Made by a program: the position numbers and the translations under genes. From Cristatella mucedo (lineage: Eukaryota > Bryozoa > Phylactolaemata > Cristatellidae), in contig WPIO01000010.1 of NCBI GenBank assembly GCA_009760855.2, positions 8,535,501 through 8,599,500 of the forward strand: a DNA stretch of 64,000 bases, given 5' to 3'. The notes beneath the pieces were generated by a model, which saw nothing but the letters and a program-made list of their open reading frames with translations, had not been told where the DNA came from and made no database searches. Of the stretch, positions 23,233 to 37,300 are shown piece by piece. How positions within the stretch are numbered: the stretch's first letter is position 1; every line of letters starts with the position of its first letter.

Positions 23233-23373
23233 CTAAGACTCCGTGAGCACAACATTGAGGATCTCTCGTTCGTCGAGGTCCTCTGGAGCAGCGACCGGAT
23301 GGCCGTGGTGCTGGCGTAGCAGCTTGGTTGCAGGACCCCAGTCTTTGGTCGGCTTGGAAAGAAGCTTTACGGT
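23233..23373 (-). CDS. Gene B last exon: C-tail with early TAG
   Basis: Acceptor gctttag. 141 nt including a TAG stop at 23233-23235. It encodes [19 protein letters not shown], then LNVVLTES. After the TAG the frame continues as MPLHLDEQQL to a TGA at 23200-23202, colinear with gene A, which has Glu (GAG) at the TAG position. Either gene B is ten residues shorter, or the TAG is a sequencing error, polymorphism or readthrough site. Confidence 0.85.
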   Translation of the reverse strand, partial: TVKLLSKPTKDWGPATKLLRQHHGHPVAAPEDLDEREILNVVLTES

Positions 23374-25918
23374 CTAAAGCAGTTAGAAAGGGAATCCAAG
23401 TCTCACGAACGTGGTCACACGTCTGCACGGTATTCAGCTTGCAATAATCAGCACGCGAGACATACTAAAGCAGAGGCAATGATAGCTACATGCTATGAAA
23501 CATAGTAGGAAATAGAGCAGCAGCAGCAGCATCAAAATCAACTTCACTACATGAGTTCACCTCCAATACGGTTCCTTTTCTATGCTTTTTGATGAGGTAA
23601 ACGGCATAGATCGGCACCGGCAGGATGCACACAAATGACATCATCCAGCCCAACATGTCAGTCCACCACGGCATCTTGACCTTGTTGTACGTGAGTGGGT
23701 TGAACTCGATAAATGTAAAGATGAGTATAAACTAGAAAAAATACAAATTGTACTACCTCCATTCTCCCGATTTTGACATACCCGAGCATCAGCCCAATTC
23801 GTTTGCACACAGTACAAGGTTCTTTCAATCGAAATCACTTACCGCGATTACAGCCGGAGAAATGAATCTCCAGCAAATTGTCCACCAAATTGACGGTTTA
23901 CTGCCCAACATTGCCTCTATATTTTCAGAAAATTTCGGAATGCCTGTAGAAAGAAGTCAAGTGCAAAGCATGTGTTAGGTACTATGGTAGCAGTGTGATT
24001 GAAGGCAATTCCTTTCTAAAAATGCTTTAATCCGTCTTAAATCGACTGGACTAGACACAAGATCACAGCTTCCCATTCTTGTTTAGAAGCACTTGATTAT
24101 GGAAATTTCCTTACCGGTAGTTCTTCAATTTTGATACAGGCACCAGTCAACATAATAGGTGCTGCTGCGCCTAATTCTCACTGAGAAAGGTAGGATCGTG
24201 CATACAATAGTGACTGCACAAGTGAGAAAGTAGCAAGAGAGATCTCTCTGCAAAGATACTGCTATTCCGACTAAGAAAACTTGTTGGCCAGCAACTTGGG
24301 TGTATCGCGTGTTTCCATGTGGCCAACGGAAGATCAATTTGTTTCTACTTTTCAGGATTTTCTGGTAATCAGAAGGCCACTGACTACGATGCTTACATTA
24401 AATATGAGTTGTAAAAAGTGAGCAAGTGAGCCTCATAATGCCGCCCGGGTTCGGTCCACTGGTTAAGGTGCTTGCCTCGAACCAAAGTCAGCGTGAATGT
24501 ATTTGATGACCTAAGTCGTGCGCTGGAGCCCCATGACGTAGGCGAAGCCCCTGAATAGAGATTAAGTTCTCTTATCGCGCTATACACATGATTAATTTGT
24601 TAATAATGCTCCTTGCTGAATCATCGGATGTGAGTATTTGCAGGCATTTCTTTATACAGCAAATGTAAATCGCCGAGAAAGTGATTGAGTTCTCTGAGGG
24701 CACTTTATAAAGTGTATTATTGTTATTATTATTCTTATTACAAGAAAGCAATCAAGATCTGGAGCTGTCTATTTTCCTCAAGCACCTGCCCGCGAGAGAT
24801 ACGCAGTACTCGCGGAAATAAAAGAGAGGGAGAGAGATCTGACGACAAAGCCTTGCTGAATATGATAGCATAATGAGCAATCTAAAGGTCTGCAGCACTG
24901 CTGCAAGACAGCCAAATTCTGTTGTGCACTGACCGTATACCCAAGCAATGACGAGGCATTCGATCAGACCGATCATCAGTGTGTTGTAAGAAGCTGCATA
25001 GCTGTCCATCATTTGCAGCACGTACATGCCACCCTGCGACGGATGCGAGCAGTGCTGACCACCAAGATCACAGCAGCAGTTTTTATTTTTTTCTTTGGAC
25101 TATTTCAATCAGCCCTATCGTCCGAAACACCACAGTGCCGGTCTCGGAAGCCTGCCTACGGAGCAGCTTCGCAGATATAAGAGTTGGTGCTACCAAGCAA
25201 ACAGTGTGGTCAATTGGCACGCAGTCTTGCCATGTGCAGTGAAATGCCACCACCGACCTGAGTGCACATGGGAAGTCCCAACAGGAACGATACAGTGCAG
25301 ATGACAGCAACCAGGGCTGAGGAGCGCCAACCAACACGCAGGTACTTCGGGTACAGGTCGAGCAGGAATGAGTGAACCGTGGTAACTGTGGTGAACTGCA
25401 AATAAATGGGAGCAGCCATCGCTTTATACCAGACGGTCAGCTTGAAGTGCAACAACCGGCTGCCTCTCGTGCTGAGGTTCTCCACACTATTTTACTAACT
25501 ATTAATAGTTTGGCCGGCTTGAACCTGGATTAATCATGGAAATCAGACAACAATAGCTAATGCAAACAAAGCTACAACGAACTAGTGCTGACAGGGATTA
25601 AACCCTTCAAGAGCAGTGATAATTAAAGAGCTTGGCCAGAATTAAGCGCCGGAGGTGGCCAAATCTTGACTTTGACAGATGTAGCATGTACATATGAATA
25701 CGGCAGAATTTATGAGGCCAATATGTATGGTGGTAGCTAACGTGTGAATGCCGGTCAGCTTTTCCACCTGATGGCTCCCTATCAGCTCTGTCCTAGGGAG
25801 AGACAGGACCATTGATTCGACCTCCGAGTGCATGTGCCTGCTTAAGCTGTGGCTGCTGCTTGCGGATGTTCCCACCAAGCGTTTGGTAATGCTTTATATG
25901 CAGCATCTGTAAAGTGTC

Positions 25919-25986
<68 letters not shown>

Positions 25987-28900
25987 CAGTTCCCTGAGGG
26001 CGCTCTACAAATGTACTATTAGTATGATTGTCTTACAATAATCGGCGAACCTGAATGGGTTCGCCAGCAGCCAGCCTGGTTAATGCATATCAGGTACCTA
26101 CTATCCAAGGCCTGCTGCCGGTGCATACACAGTTGAGGGGGAGGGGAGTGTGCTGCTCACCTGGGTACCCAAGCCAAGAGTGAGCAGCATGAGGAAGAAC
26201 AGCACCGACCACAGTGGAGAGATGGGCAAGCGTGCGACCACTTCCGGATAAGCAACGAATGCCAGGCCGGCACCTACAACAGATGGCACGTTGGCAGAAT
26301 GGCACTGAGGAAGCGATGCTGCCAGAGGAGCAGAAGCTTGGTGCTTCGTGGCATATGGCCACGCTTTGAATGGTAGGCAGACATCCGTCTGCCAAGAAAT
26401 GTGAACTATTTAATGGTATGGTACATACCTTTGCCGACCACGTCCTTGATGGGCATGTTCAGCTCAGCAGCCATGAAGCCGATTATGGAGAAAATGACGA
26501 ATCCAGCGAATATGCTCGTGGCAACATTGGCTAGCGACACGAATATAGCATCCCTGCAATGCAAACGATTGTGCTTGCTTGCACCTGACTGCAAAACTAC
26601 ACAGCTAGGGTTGCTACAGGTGTTACATCAGCTGGAGAGAAAGGGGCCAGCATCACATAATGCATACGAGAGCAGCTGGCTGTTACCTCTGTACGTTGTT
26701 GGTGAATTTGTTGTAGCTAGCAAGTGTTATCATTCCACCCCAACCAGGCGACAGAGAGAAGAAGATCTGGACTGCTGCATCACCCCAAACCTGCAAAAAA
26801 GAACAGTTGCAGCAGTAAATGATGGCTGTAAAAGAGCAGTAGCAGCAGTGGCCGACAAACGAGTGAAGCGGTGTGTCACACCCCCACGCTTTGCTTCCTA
26901 GCAATTACTGACCATGTCGGTCATCTAGAATGGCAGTGCATGAAGCCGGGAAGCATGACACACAGCCACGTCTGTCACGAAGAAGCTCAGGAAGCAAAGC
27001 TGTCACGACACACAAGAGGTCAATGACACTACTCGCTTTCGCATTTAGCTTTCTTTTTACATCAGCATTGTCTTCATTCCTAATGGATGAAATACAATGA
27101 AGCAGGCAAGTAACATTGCCCTGACGAAAAGCGAGCACTTAATACGAAGCAGCCACATGTATGCCGGCGGCCTATTGCATGCTCTTACCCCAGCCTTGGC
27201 CAGTAAAGAGAAGTCTGGCTTGATGTAATAGACGATACCTTCTAGTGCACCATTCAGCATGACCGCACGAACTAGCAGTATAATGAGTACCACGTACGGA
27301 AAGAGAGCCGTGAAATACACTGCCTACAAGACACGCAAACGTTAGTGAGTTTGGGAACAATTTTGTAACAGCAGCAGAGCTGAGACAATGTAGCGGCACA
27401 CTGCATTCACGCACACTGGGGGTTGGGGGAAGGACAGATGAAGTCCCTTCCATCCTGACCGTAAGCTTCACTGGGTGCTAGAAAAAAATTATTCCATGTT
27501 AGTGGCGCAGAGATCTGCTACTTGTATGCTTTCGACTGTATAAATAAATATAAAATATTATTAGATGTCTCTGACAACATAAAAAATTAATATTGAGCTC
27601 TACATACCAAAAGAGTGTGAAATACCCTGCCTATCAATAGCAAAGCCAGGATTTTTCATGTAGGGGCAAGATCCGCAAGTAATGAAAAATTAAAGAGTAC
27701 ATAGCATAGTTCATTCGAAACGCACTCGGCGGCTGCCCAAGGAAGCAGGACATAGGGTACAATACAATGCATGTAATTTCGTGGCAGGTGACGGTCAGGG
27801 GGTGGGGAAGCAAAGGTATAGGAGGCAGCCTGGGCTGCATCCCCCCTCTGGGAGGGGGAATGCCCCATCCTCACCTTCTGGCTATGGCACTGCTGCCTAT
27901 AAGAGAGACATGCAACTGAATTGTCAGTAAACTTAGCTCGCTGGTGCGCTGTGCGATCGCTGCAGCAGAAGCACGTGATCTACAGGTATACAGCACATTC
28001 AGACAACATGTGCTTATGCTTTAAGAAACTGTGCAGGTTGTGACCCCTCTGCGAGAGCAGTAACCTTTGGTATAGAGCCCCAGTGAACGTCTTTTTTCTG
28101 TGCCCTGAGTGCTTGCCCGTGCACGGGGGGGGGGGGGGGGAGGGCCTTGAGTTTGTGCTTTCGTGATCTTGTCTAGGCATGAAACTTATAATAATAATAA
28201 TAATTATTATTATAATGCACTTGATAAAGTGCCCTCAGAGAACTCAATCTCTTTCTAGGCGCTTTACATTTTCTGCAAAGGGAACCGCGATTGAATGGTG
28301 AGTAATATCATGCTCGATAAACATCATGAATAACATGGTTAGGGGTGACATGCACAGGGTCAGCACGCAAGTGTGGTTAGTGGCAGCATGCGCAGTGTCA
28401 GCACTAATAAGCACATGAAGGACGAATCACAGGGACCCACTAAATGCTGTCCTAAATAGGGGTATTTTTAAGTTCTTTTTAAATGTGGTCAAGTCAGGGG
28501 ATGTTGTGACGCAAGTCGGGAGTGAGTCCCAGGCTTTGGGAGCATACGAAATAAATGCACGGTCTCCAAAGGATTTGAGGTTTGTACAAGGTATTGGTAA
28601 ACTGTTGGATTCCAAAAAGCGGGTGGTATGATGCTTGGCCTGGTGGGGGAGTAGATCTGAGAGATAGGCTGGAGCCCAAGAATGAAGTGACCTAAAAGTG
28701 AGCGACAAAACCTTATAGTCGATCCGTTTCTTGACTGGGAGCCACTGCAGGTCGGCGAGAAGTGGTGTGATGTGGCAACAGCAATGCTCATGACAGACAA
28801 GCCTAGCTGCAAAGATTTGCACCAGCTTTAATCGCCTGATTTCACATGCCGGTAGGCCAGCAAGCAGTGAGCTACAGAAGTCAAGATGAGATGTCACAAA

Positions 28901-31131
28901 TGCATGGACCAACTTGGACGTGGTATCCTTATCTAAACAGGCCCGAATTTTAGCAATGTTATGTATCTGAAAGTAGGCAGACTTGATTGTGGAGCTGATG
29001 TGGTCGTCTAACGAGAGGTCACTTTGGAACATGACACCTAGATTTTGAGCTGATTCAACAGGAGATATGCTGGCAGAGCCAATTTTGAGCGTCAGCCTTT
29101 CCAATTTCTGAATCGCACTTCGTTTGCCCATAACTGATATGTTAGTTTTATCATCGTTTAGTTTAAGAAAATTTGCTGCCATTCATGTGGGGATGTCATC
29201 AATACATGCAGCAAGTGAGTTGAGAGAATTCGAGGTGCTCGAAGGCTGAGAGCGATCAAAGCAAAGGTACAACTGAGTGTCATCCGCATAGAAGTGAAAG
29301 CCTAGATTGTGCTTGGCAATCACATCAGCAAGAGGGAGAGTGTAGACCGTGAAAAGAACCGGACCTAGCACGGAGCCCTGAGGTACCCCATACTTCAGAG
29401 GTACCTCGGATGATCTTTCTCCATTCACTTCAATACTCTGGAATCTCCCACTGAGATAGGATCTAAACCATTGCAGAGCAGTGCGGTGATGTCCAGTCTA
29501 GATGAGAGGCGCTCTAGAAGAATTTGGGGATCGATAGTATCAAAAGCTGCCGAAAGATCAAGCAAAACAAGCAGAGATACTCTTTCTATGTCTGCATTCC
29601 TAAGTAGGTCATTGTACACCCTAGGCAATGCTGATTCTGTGGAGTGATTAGCTCTAAAGCCAGACCGGAACTTACTAGCAAGGTTTGAAGTTTCATTATA
29701 TGAGTTCAGCTGGTCTGCCACGACCCGTTCGAGTGTCTTTGATAGGAATGGTAGAAAGGAAACTGGGCGGTAGTTGCTCACGTTCTCTTAATCTAGTGTC
29801 GCGTTCTTGACAAGTGGCCTGACCACAGCTTTTTTGAAAGTTGCTGGGACATGACCTGAGGCTAATGACATATTAATGATGTTAGTTATGCATGACAGCA
29901 GCAGATCAACGCAACGTAGGAGCAGGACAGTAGGAATAGGATCCGAAGGACTTGTTGCCTTCTTTTATTGGGATATGAACTTCAAGACGAGATCATTAGT
30001 GACCAGCTTAAATGTAGACATTGAGGTGCAGCCAGGAATCGAGGGACATCATTCTAAGGGGGATGTTGTCATCGCAAGGAGAGACTCCCCGATCTTGTCT
30101 ATCTTCAGGAGAGAGAAGAGTCGAGAGAAGCGATCGGCCAGATCCTCAGGAGAATCAAGGTAATGATCGTCAGGTAAGGAGCTAATCGTCAGGTAAGGAG
30201 CTAATCGTCAGGTAAGGAGCTAATCGTCAGGTAAGGATCGTCAGGTAAGGAGCTAATCTGGGAATGGTTAAGGAGATGGTAGATCGTCGACATCAGCAGC
30301 TTTGGATTGTGCGTCTGGGATTCAGGAATGTTTGTATAGAAGCTAGACTTGGCCTTTGCTAGGATCGATTGGCATGACCTACAGTAGTCCTCGTACGCCT
30401 GTCGATGGACAGTCAGTCATGATCTCTTGTATGCTTTTTCAAGCTTTCGCTCAGTAGACCTAGCTAGTTTAATGTCTGCGGTAAACCATAGGCCGTCTGC
30501 GCGAGGGCGAACAGTGCGCTTAGTCAGAGGTGCAAACTCGTCGAGCGTGTCAGCTAGTGTCGTGTTGTAGCTATCTACCAATGGTGACAGATCGGAGGGA
30601 GGACTGAGCAGCAGTGGCGAAGCAGATATTCTCGCACGGACAGCATTGATGTCAATGGTCTTGAGGTTTCGCGATTCACATGTTATTTTAGAGGAGGATG
30701 TAGGCACACACTGTAGATTGAATGAGATCTGTATGTGGTCAGATAAGCAGGATTTGGTAATAATTGGTGATGACAAAGTGCAGTTGTATGAGAACATCTG
30801 GTTGAGTGTGTGATCCTTGATGTGAGTAGGGCCATGCACATGAGCCACAAGAGACAATGAGTCAGTCAATGCACGAAATTCAGTGCTGAAGGCGTCAGAT
30901 AAGTTATCAAAGTGAACGTTGAGATCACCCATAACAAGGAAGGATCGATTTCTTATCATTATGATAATAATAATAATAGTGCACCTAATAAAGCGCCCTC
31001 AGAGAACTCAATTTCTTTCTAGGCGCTTTACATTTGCTGATTTTGCACACAGAATCGAAATGAGATTGGAGAAATCTGAGATAAAGGAGGATTTGGTACC
31101 TGGTACTTTGGTACTAAATAAATATAAACAA

Positions 31132-31218
<87 letters not shown>

Positions 31219-31297
31219 GTAGATAATAGTAATAATAATAGATTGTTCATACTGCTCCCTACGAGAACCTTAAGTGCTTTGCAACTTATTGCAAGAA

Positions 31298-31354
<57 letters not shown>

Positions 31355-34300
31355 CGTTCGCGCGCGTGCGAACATACAGCGGTAGCCCGAAAAATACACG
31401 CACCTTAGAAATAAAAACTTAACTTCAAATATTTTAGCGTTTTGTGGACTTCTGGCCATAGAATTTCACCAGAACATAGGATTAGCATAAGCTAACTGTA
31501 TTTTTAGCGAATAGTGCATGATAATAACCGGTTTACTTACCAGGTGTAATAATGATCTGATTTTTGCATCGCGAGAAAACACTTTTGGCTTCCGAAATAG
31601 TCACCATTTTGTAAGGAAGCTATTTTGTTGCACTTTCTGACCGCTGCGAAGTAAGATTTATTAAGTACACCGAGAATCCACCTCTCTAAAAATATATCTT
31701 AACAACCATGTCTTGTATTATCTCAAAAAAAACATCAAGGGCTCAAATCATGCTATTTGAGAACGTCCAGCCATAGACCGGATGTACTTCGAAAAGGCAT
31801 AAGAAATTGATGAAGCGATAGAAAAGCTGAGTTTTCTCATCCACCCAAGGATTTAAGAATTCTTTTAAATTATTTCCTATATCTTAACTCTCTTTGTTGG
31901 CCAAATGTACACACTTTATTTACCTCATTCACTTAGTCTTAATGAAATAATTTATATAAATAAAGATCAACATGGTTTTTGCTTCTCCAATATTTCCCAA
32001 GACTTCTGAAATAGTATATGCGGCGGTTCCACGGCTATTTTTCTATCTGGAAACTCAGTGGAAGCTTCTTGCTCCTACCTGGAGTATTTATTGTTTGCTT
32101 AGTCTCGAACCAGTTCTGGCCTATATCTGTGCATGCCAAAAACTGGATATCTAAAAGCTTTACCATTCCTTAAGTGTCCGACACAAGCGTTTAGATGCAT
32201 TTCTCAAGTGGGGGATACTTGGCAATTGCATAATTCTTACTTCACTGTATTCTGAAGGTGCGACCAAAAATATCGTTCGAAAATATGGTAGGCTAGCCGG
32301 CGGCATGCATGCACAATTCTAACATTCGTTGCTTCCTCATATTAATGCTACCACTTGGAACCATGTGTGGACCTTAATTTTGTATTGTCTGAGATGTGAG
32401 CTGATTCTCAGGGTGGGTTGTTTTTTGGTACACAAGATATATACCTGTGTATACGTATACGGATTATAATGTTCATATATATATATATATATATATATAT
32501 GAGCATATACTCCGTATACGCCTTAAGGCACTTCACATCAATCAAAGATGAATTTTAAGCCAATATTTGAGTAATTTTTAATGATTAAGTACACGATGGT
32601 ACGATCACGACATAGTCGTCGTAATAGCACCCCCAGAAGTCAGCTCAAAACGTCCGGCATCCCTTGGCAAGCAGGCGGCAAGCAATATGCCCACTAAATT
32701 GGCTCTCGCGACTCTCCTCCTCACAAATGCTCATGGAACTCCAAGGAATCAAAAAGAACTTAAAGTAAGTTCACCTGTGCAGTTGCTGTTGGTCTGAATG
32801 AGTTAATTAAGAAATAAGCAACAATCGGAGAAGGATTGAACAATGGCTCCACGAGCTGTCTCTGCAAACCTATCAGTATAGGTTTCACCAACCAACTTTC
32901 TTCGGTGTTAGTCTTCTTACTGTGCAGGCGCTACCCAATATTCTTCCTCTTGCACGGAGAATACGAGTTTAAAAAAAAATAAACCGAGTCAAAATACTCA
33001 GGTACGTATTGGCAGCTGCGCTTCCGGAAATTGGTGGAGCTGGAGGCGCCTGAATTAAGCATAGGAAGTCAGGTGGCACGGATGCAATCGCCTACCGTGG
33101 AGCGGAGCCGCAGGTGTAACGATTGCTACAGCCCGAAGTCGCTCTAAAACTACTCAGCAGACTTTTCTCTTACGAACTTTGAAAATTATATGAGGACCTT
33201 GCTCTGCGTACCTTCATCTGTTCACGTGATAGTCTCACTACATCGGATATAGCCCTGGTTTGGCCCTGGGGTTAAGGTGCTCGCCTTTGACGACCAAGGT
33301 AGTGGGCTCGAGCCCTGCAGTATATGTGAAGCACCTTGGTAGAGATTCTCTTGGGGCACTGTGCAAATGAAGTATATATATATATATATATATTATTTTT
33401 GTTCAAGAGACAACTGGTTCCTAAGCAAAGGTTTGAACCTACTGACTTCGAGGTTCACGCGTCATATCTGTTGTAGTCTGCTAATGTAGTTGGTACTGCA
33501 AAGTGTTCCACCGGCATAGCAGTAACCGGTCGGCACGGGAAAAGTTACATATTCTTTTGGTAATTCAGTAATAAGCGAGGAGCAATGGACCGGGAGCAAG
33601 TTATTGTGTAGCATCGAATGACTTTCCGGCAATAAGGGAGCGAGACTGCTATAGATTTGCGAGACAATTTTGCTGAGTTCGCATATGAATAGGCGCATAT
33701 ACTAGTGCAGCGGGCAGAATCAGTCACTTTGTATTGTAACCCGAGGGAAGCCACGCAGTAGTGAGTTTCGATGCGACAGGTGACACAATCAAAAGTCGCC
33801 TTGAAGGGTATCCCTTGCTTTCCCCGAGAAGATGCTGGTGGCTGGGTACTTCCAGCTTTCGGCTTCATTTGATGAGTGGCTGCCGGACAAGCACCGAACG
33901 TCTTACAGCTTCCGGGACCTATATCTCAGTTACATTAAGGTGTGCGAAGAGATTAGAAATTCTCAACAGTTGCCAGCTAAAGCTAGTGATTTTAATGCAA
34001 GGTCGAGCGAACATGTTTGAGTGCCAACCGCGTACTGTGCCAGGAATGAAACATTCGTCGTCAGGATCACTAGATTATCAGAGATTCCACAATACCGTTA
34101 CCTCGGGAGCAATAACTTGGTTGCCAGCCGTTTTGATCCAATGTGATTAAGCTTGTTGCTGAGTACTAGTCAAGGCAAGCGCTACCAGCATCTCTCACGT
34201 ACAGGTAACAGCAATGTCTTTTTTCTCCGAGCCAGGCACCGTCGAACCCCCTTTGGCTTGCTAGGTATTTTACCGGCTCAATGTTCGCTTATAGTTCGCT

Positions 34301-37300
34301 GTAGCTGCTCAGTACTTGGTTCGGCTCGCTGATAGTCATAACACCGAAACATATTAGGCGGGTGCAATTCAAAAATGATTAATAGCCACCTCAACCGAGT
34401 CTCAACAGTCCAAAGCTACACGTGGCTGTGCAACAAAACGGCAGCGTCACCTTTCCCGTCGAGTGGATGCCTTTGAACAAGCACAGTCCGACGACGGTCC
34501 AAGCCAGCAGTAAGCACAGAGCAATCTCCCACTTCACTTCGCCGAGCTCAGTGATGTTGCTTGAGATTTCAAGCACCTTATAACTAATAAAGACAAGAAT
34601 CCATGAATGAGTCGACGAAATGGGAGAAATTAGATTGTCCTCATAACTACAGAACATAGGAGCCGCCGCCGCCACTACGACCGCGATCACGCTGCTAGAC
34701 ACCGGCGTGGCTGCAACATGCGAGACCGTGTGATCTCCCTTCGGAGTTTTGACGGCAGAACCACAACGCAAGAGCTCACTGAAAGTATTCATAGCTAGCC
34801 GACTGGCGACCATCAGAGCTCGCTGTGCTGGTGTAGTTCTCAAACAAATAGTGGTCCGCTGACCAGCACGTCTTGTTGAACCAGGTGCCATTCACGGAGG
34901 TGCAGTTCCGGAAGCTTTCAGTATCACTGCAAACTAAGGCAGGGTCGACCGATCTCATCAGTCGGACAGCAGCGTGAGTCAGTTCGGCCATCCGCCCAAT
35001 AACAAGCTGAAGTCACAATCCGTACAATTGCAATCTGCCCAATCATTACAAGCTAGCTGCCGTGGAGGGCACTTCGACAGCGGCTGCGGCTAAGCGACCA
35101 CTCTTGGCAAACCCGGGCGTAGGAGTTCAAACAAAACACGCCCTCTTCTATGGCCCCCCTCCCACCATTCGTCGTACTTGGCAAAGGGGCGTGGTAATGA
35201 GGAGCCGATGCTGAAAACACGCGTGCAGCGCATGCGCGATCGTGCCCGCGAAAAGAGACAGGCCCAGCGGCAGTGGTCTGCTTTAATTTCCTTTTATTCC
35301 CACGCCTTTTCCCCATTAAATTTTACGCTACGCACATGAAGAAAAAGACAGGCACTTAAAGCACAAATCGCTTGTAATCTGGGAAGGCTGTATCGAAGGG
35401 GACGCTGTCCAAGTGCTGACGTAGGGTCAATTTGCATTCAAATGTCACGGAGAAGTTTTCATTTTGATTCCTGGAGGTTCTGAACCGAATCTCGCTGTCT
35501 ATAGCGGACGATTTCAGATCCTGCCTCGAATACACGCGAACACACACGCAGGCACACATAAAGGCATATGTGTGCTCGGGAAAAATCCCCGTCCAATGGA
35601 AAGGTCTGCAGGGAAAAATCTTTCTAGAGAAACACCTCGAGCACTAATCACTCTTCAGATGCTACCTGGCATCAACGGCATCAAGACGCGACAAATTGAC
35701 ATAGATAGTACTGTAATCATACAATTATGGTCGTACCCGAACCCACCATTTTACGCTAAGAAAAAGCTACGAATCGACCATGCTGTAACAATAACCGGAT
35801 GCTGGATCAACTTTGCAAAATGACTTCCTCTGAGTGTAAACCTTGCCGCATGTCCGACCGAGCATGCAATCGGTATGCGGCACTGAGTTCATAAGTCACT
35901 GCTTATTTTGATCTCAAGTGATGCCGACTCGGAAAATGAAGTCAAGTCGTGCTCTGAGTGTTCCCTGTGTCGGGGGATATCTCTCTGGCAGGAGTACCGC
36001 TGAGAAAATATCACCTTCATTTTCAGAGCCTGCTCAGTAGCAGCGGCTTTGAGACAGTGCAGTTTTTCTGAGCGTAGCGTCGCGTAGTCAGCGCACGGTC
36101 GTATCCGCATAATGCAAATTTACATCTGCAAGAAATCGCCAGGGAAGCTGCCGGTTCTCACCAGGATCCAGAAAGGCGTCCTAGCTAAAAATATCGATTC
36201 ATTTTACAAATACCGAGCACAGCTTGACGTTTCTGGTGAGGCCGAATGGGGTGGCGCGCCCTTCTGAGGGCACGCCACCCCTTCAGTAGGGGGCCTGGGG
36301 GGGGGGCTGCATCGCCGAAGCTCCGTTTGTTAACGTTGTCACCGTTACTCGGCTTCGACATTGGTTATGTTCGTAGAAAGCCAGCCAGCTACGATTGGCT
36401 CCTTTGGCCAGTCCTTAATCAGAGTGCAAGGTAATTTTTAGTTGACAGATGCAATTAAAACTTGACATTGGCATTGATATTGATAACATAACCACATATG
36501 AAGATGTGCAATGCTAAATGCTATAAATCGAAAACTCACTCGCTGCAAACCTGAAACCCTAGCCAGCATTTAGTAAGGTACCCGTAATAGATTTTCTGAA
36601 TGAACTTAAATTTAATTTTTTGACTCACAGAGGTACACACATGCCAAAAAGGCCAAATCATGCCAAAACATGCAAAAACATGCAAAAACATGCCAAAAAG
36701 GCGCACAGGCCAAAAACAGATATTAATGTCAAAAAGTAAGTCATGTTTAGCAGAGGGCGTGCACTTAAGGAAAGGATAAGCCAAATATTTCCTATAATGT
36801 ACTGCTGGAAATCTGTAGTAAACAGCAAACGCTGAGCTGATCAGAACCTTTTTTCCATATTGACGTCTTCGGCATGTTGGCCACATTCAGGGCACCGTAA
36901 TAAGATTGAGAAAAAGCTGAAAAGTTTGTAAATCTATGGGTCTACAGCTGATTAAAGATCCGCCAATGGCGGCTAGCTAATCATCTCCGAACAGTCACAA
37001 ATCACGACTAGCAAGATGCCCATGGAGGACGATACTGCTGTACCACAAGCTCGTAGATAAACCGTGCTAGGCAGCGCTATCGAGTGACCGCCAACTGATG
37101 AAGTTTGGCTGACGACCTTGAACCGAATACGCACCGAACGGACGTGGAGGCGAGATCCGCTGAGAACAACGCAGGTAACGTTCACTCGGGTAATGGTCCT
37201 TAACGATACGCACGACTCACTCCCACGGCATAGTATAGGTCATAATTTCTCACAGATAGCAGAAAATCTATCATAATAAGCCATCAAGGAACCGGCAAAA

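Noticed and set aside
31008-31403. ORFs with Ile/Tyr and Thr/His repeats
   Set aside because: Products of AT and CA microsatellites.
36973-37185. 70-codon minus ORF beginning MNVTCVV as a nested gene
   Set aside because: Short and single-frame, no recognised domain; not enough to call it coding.
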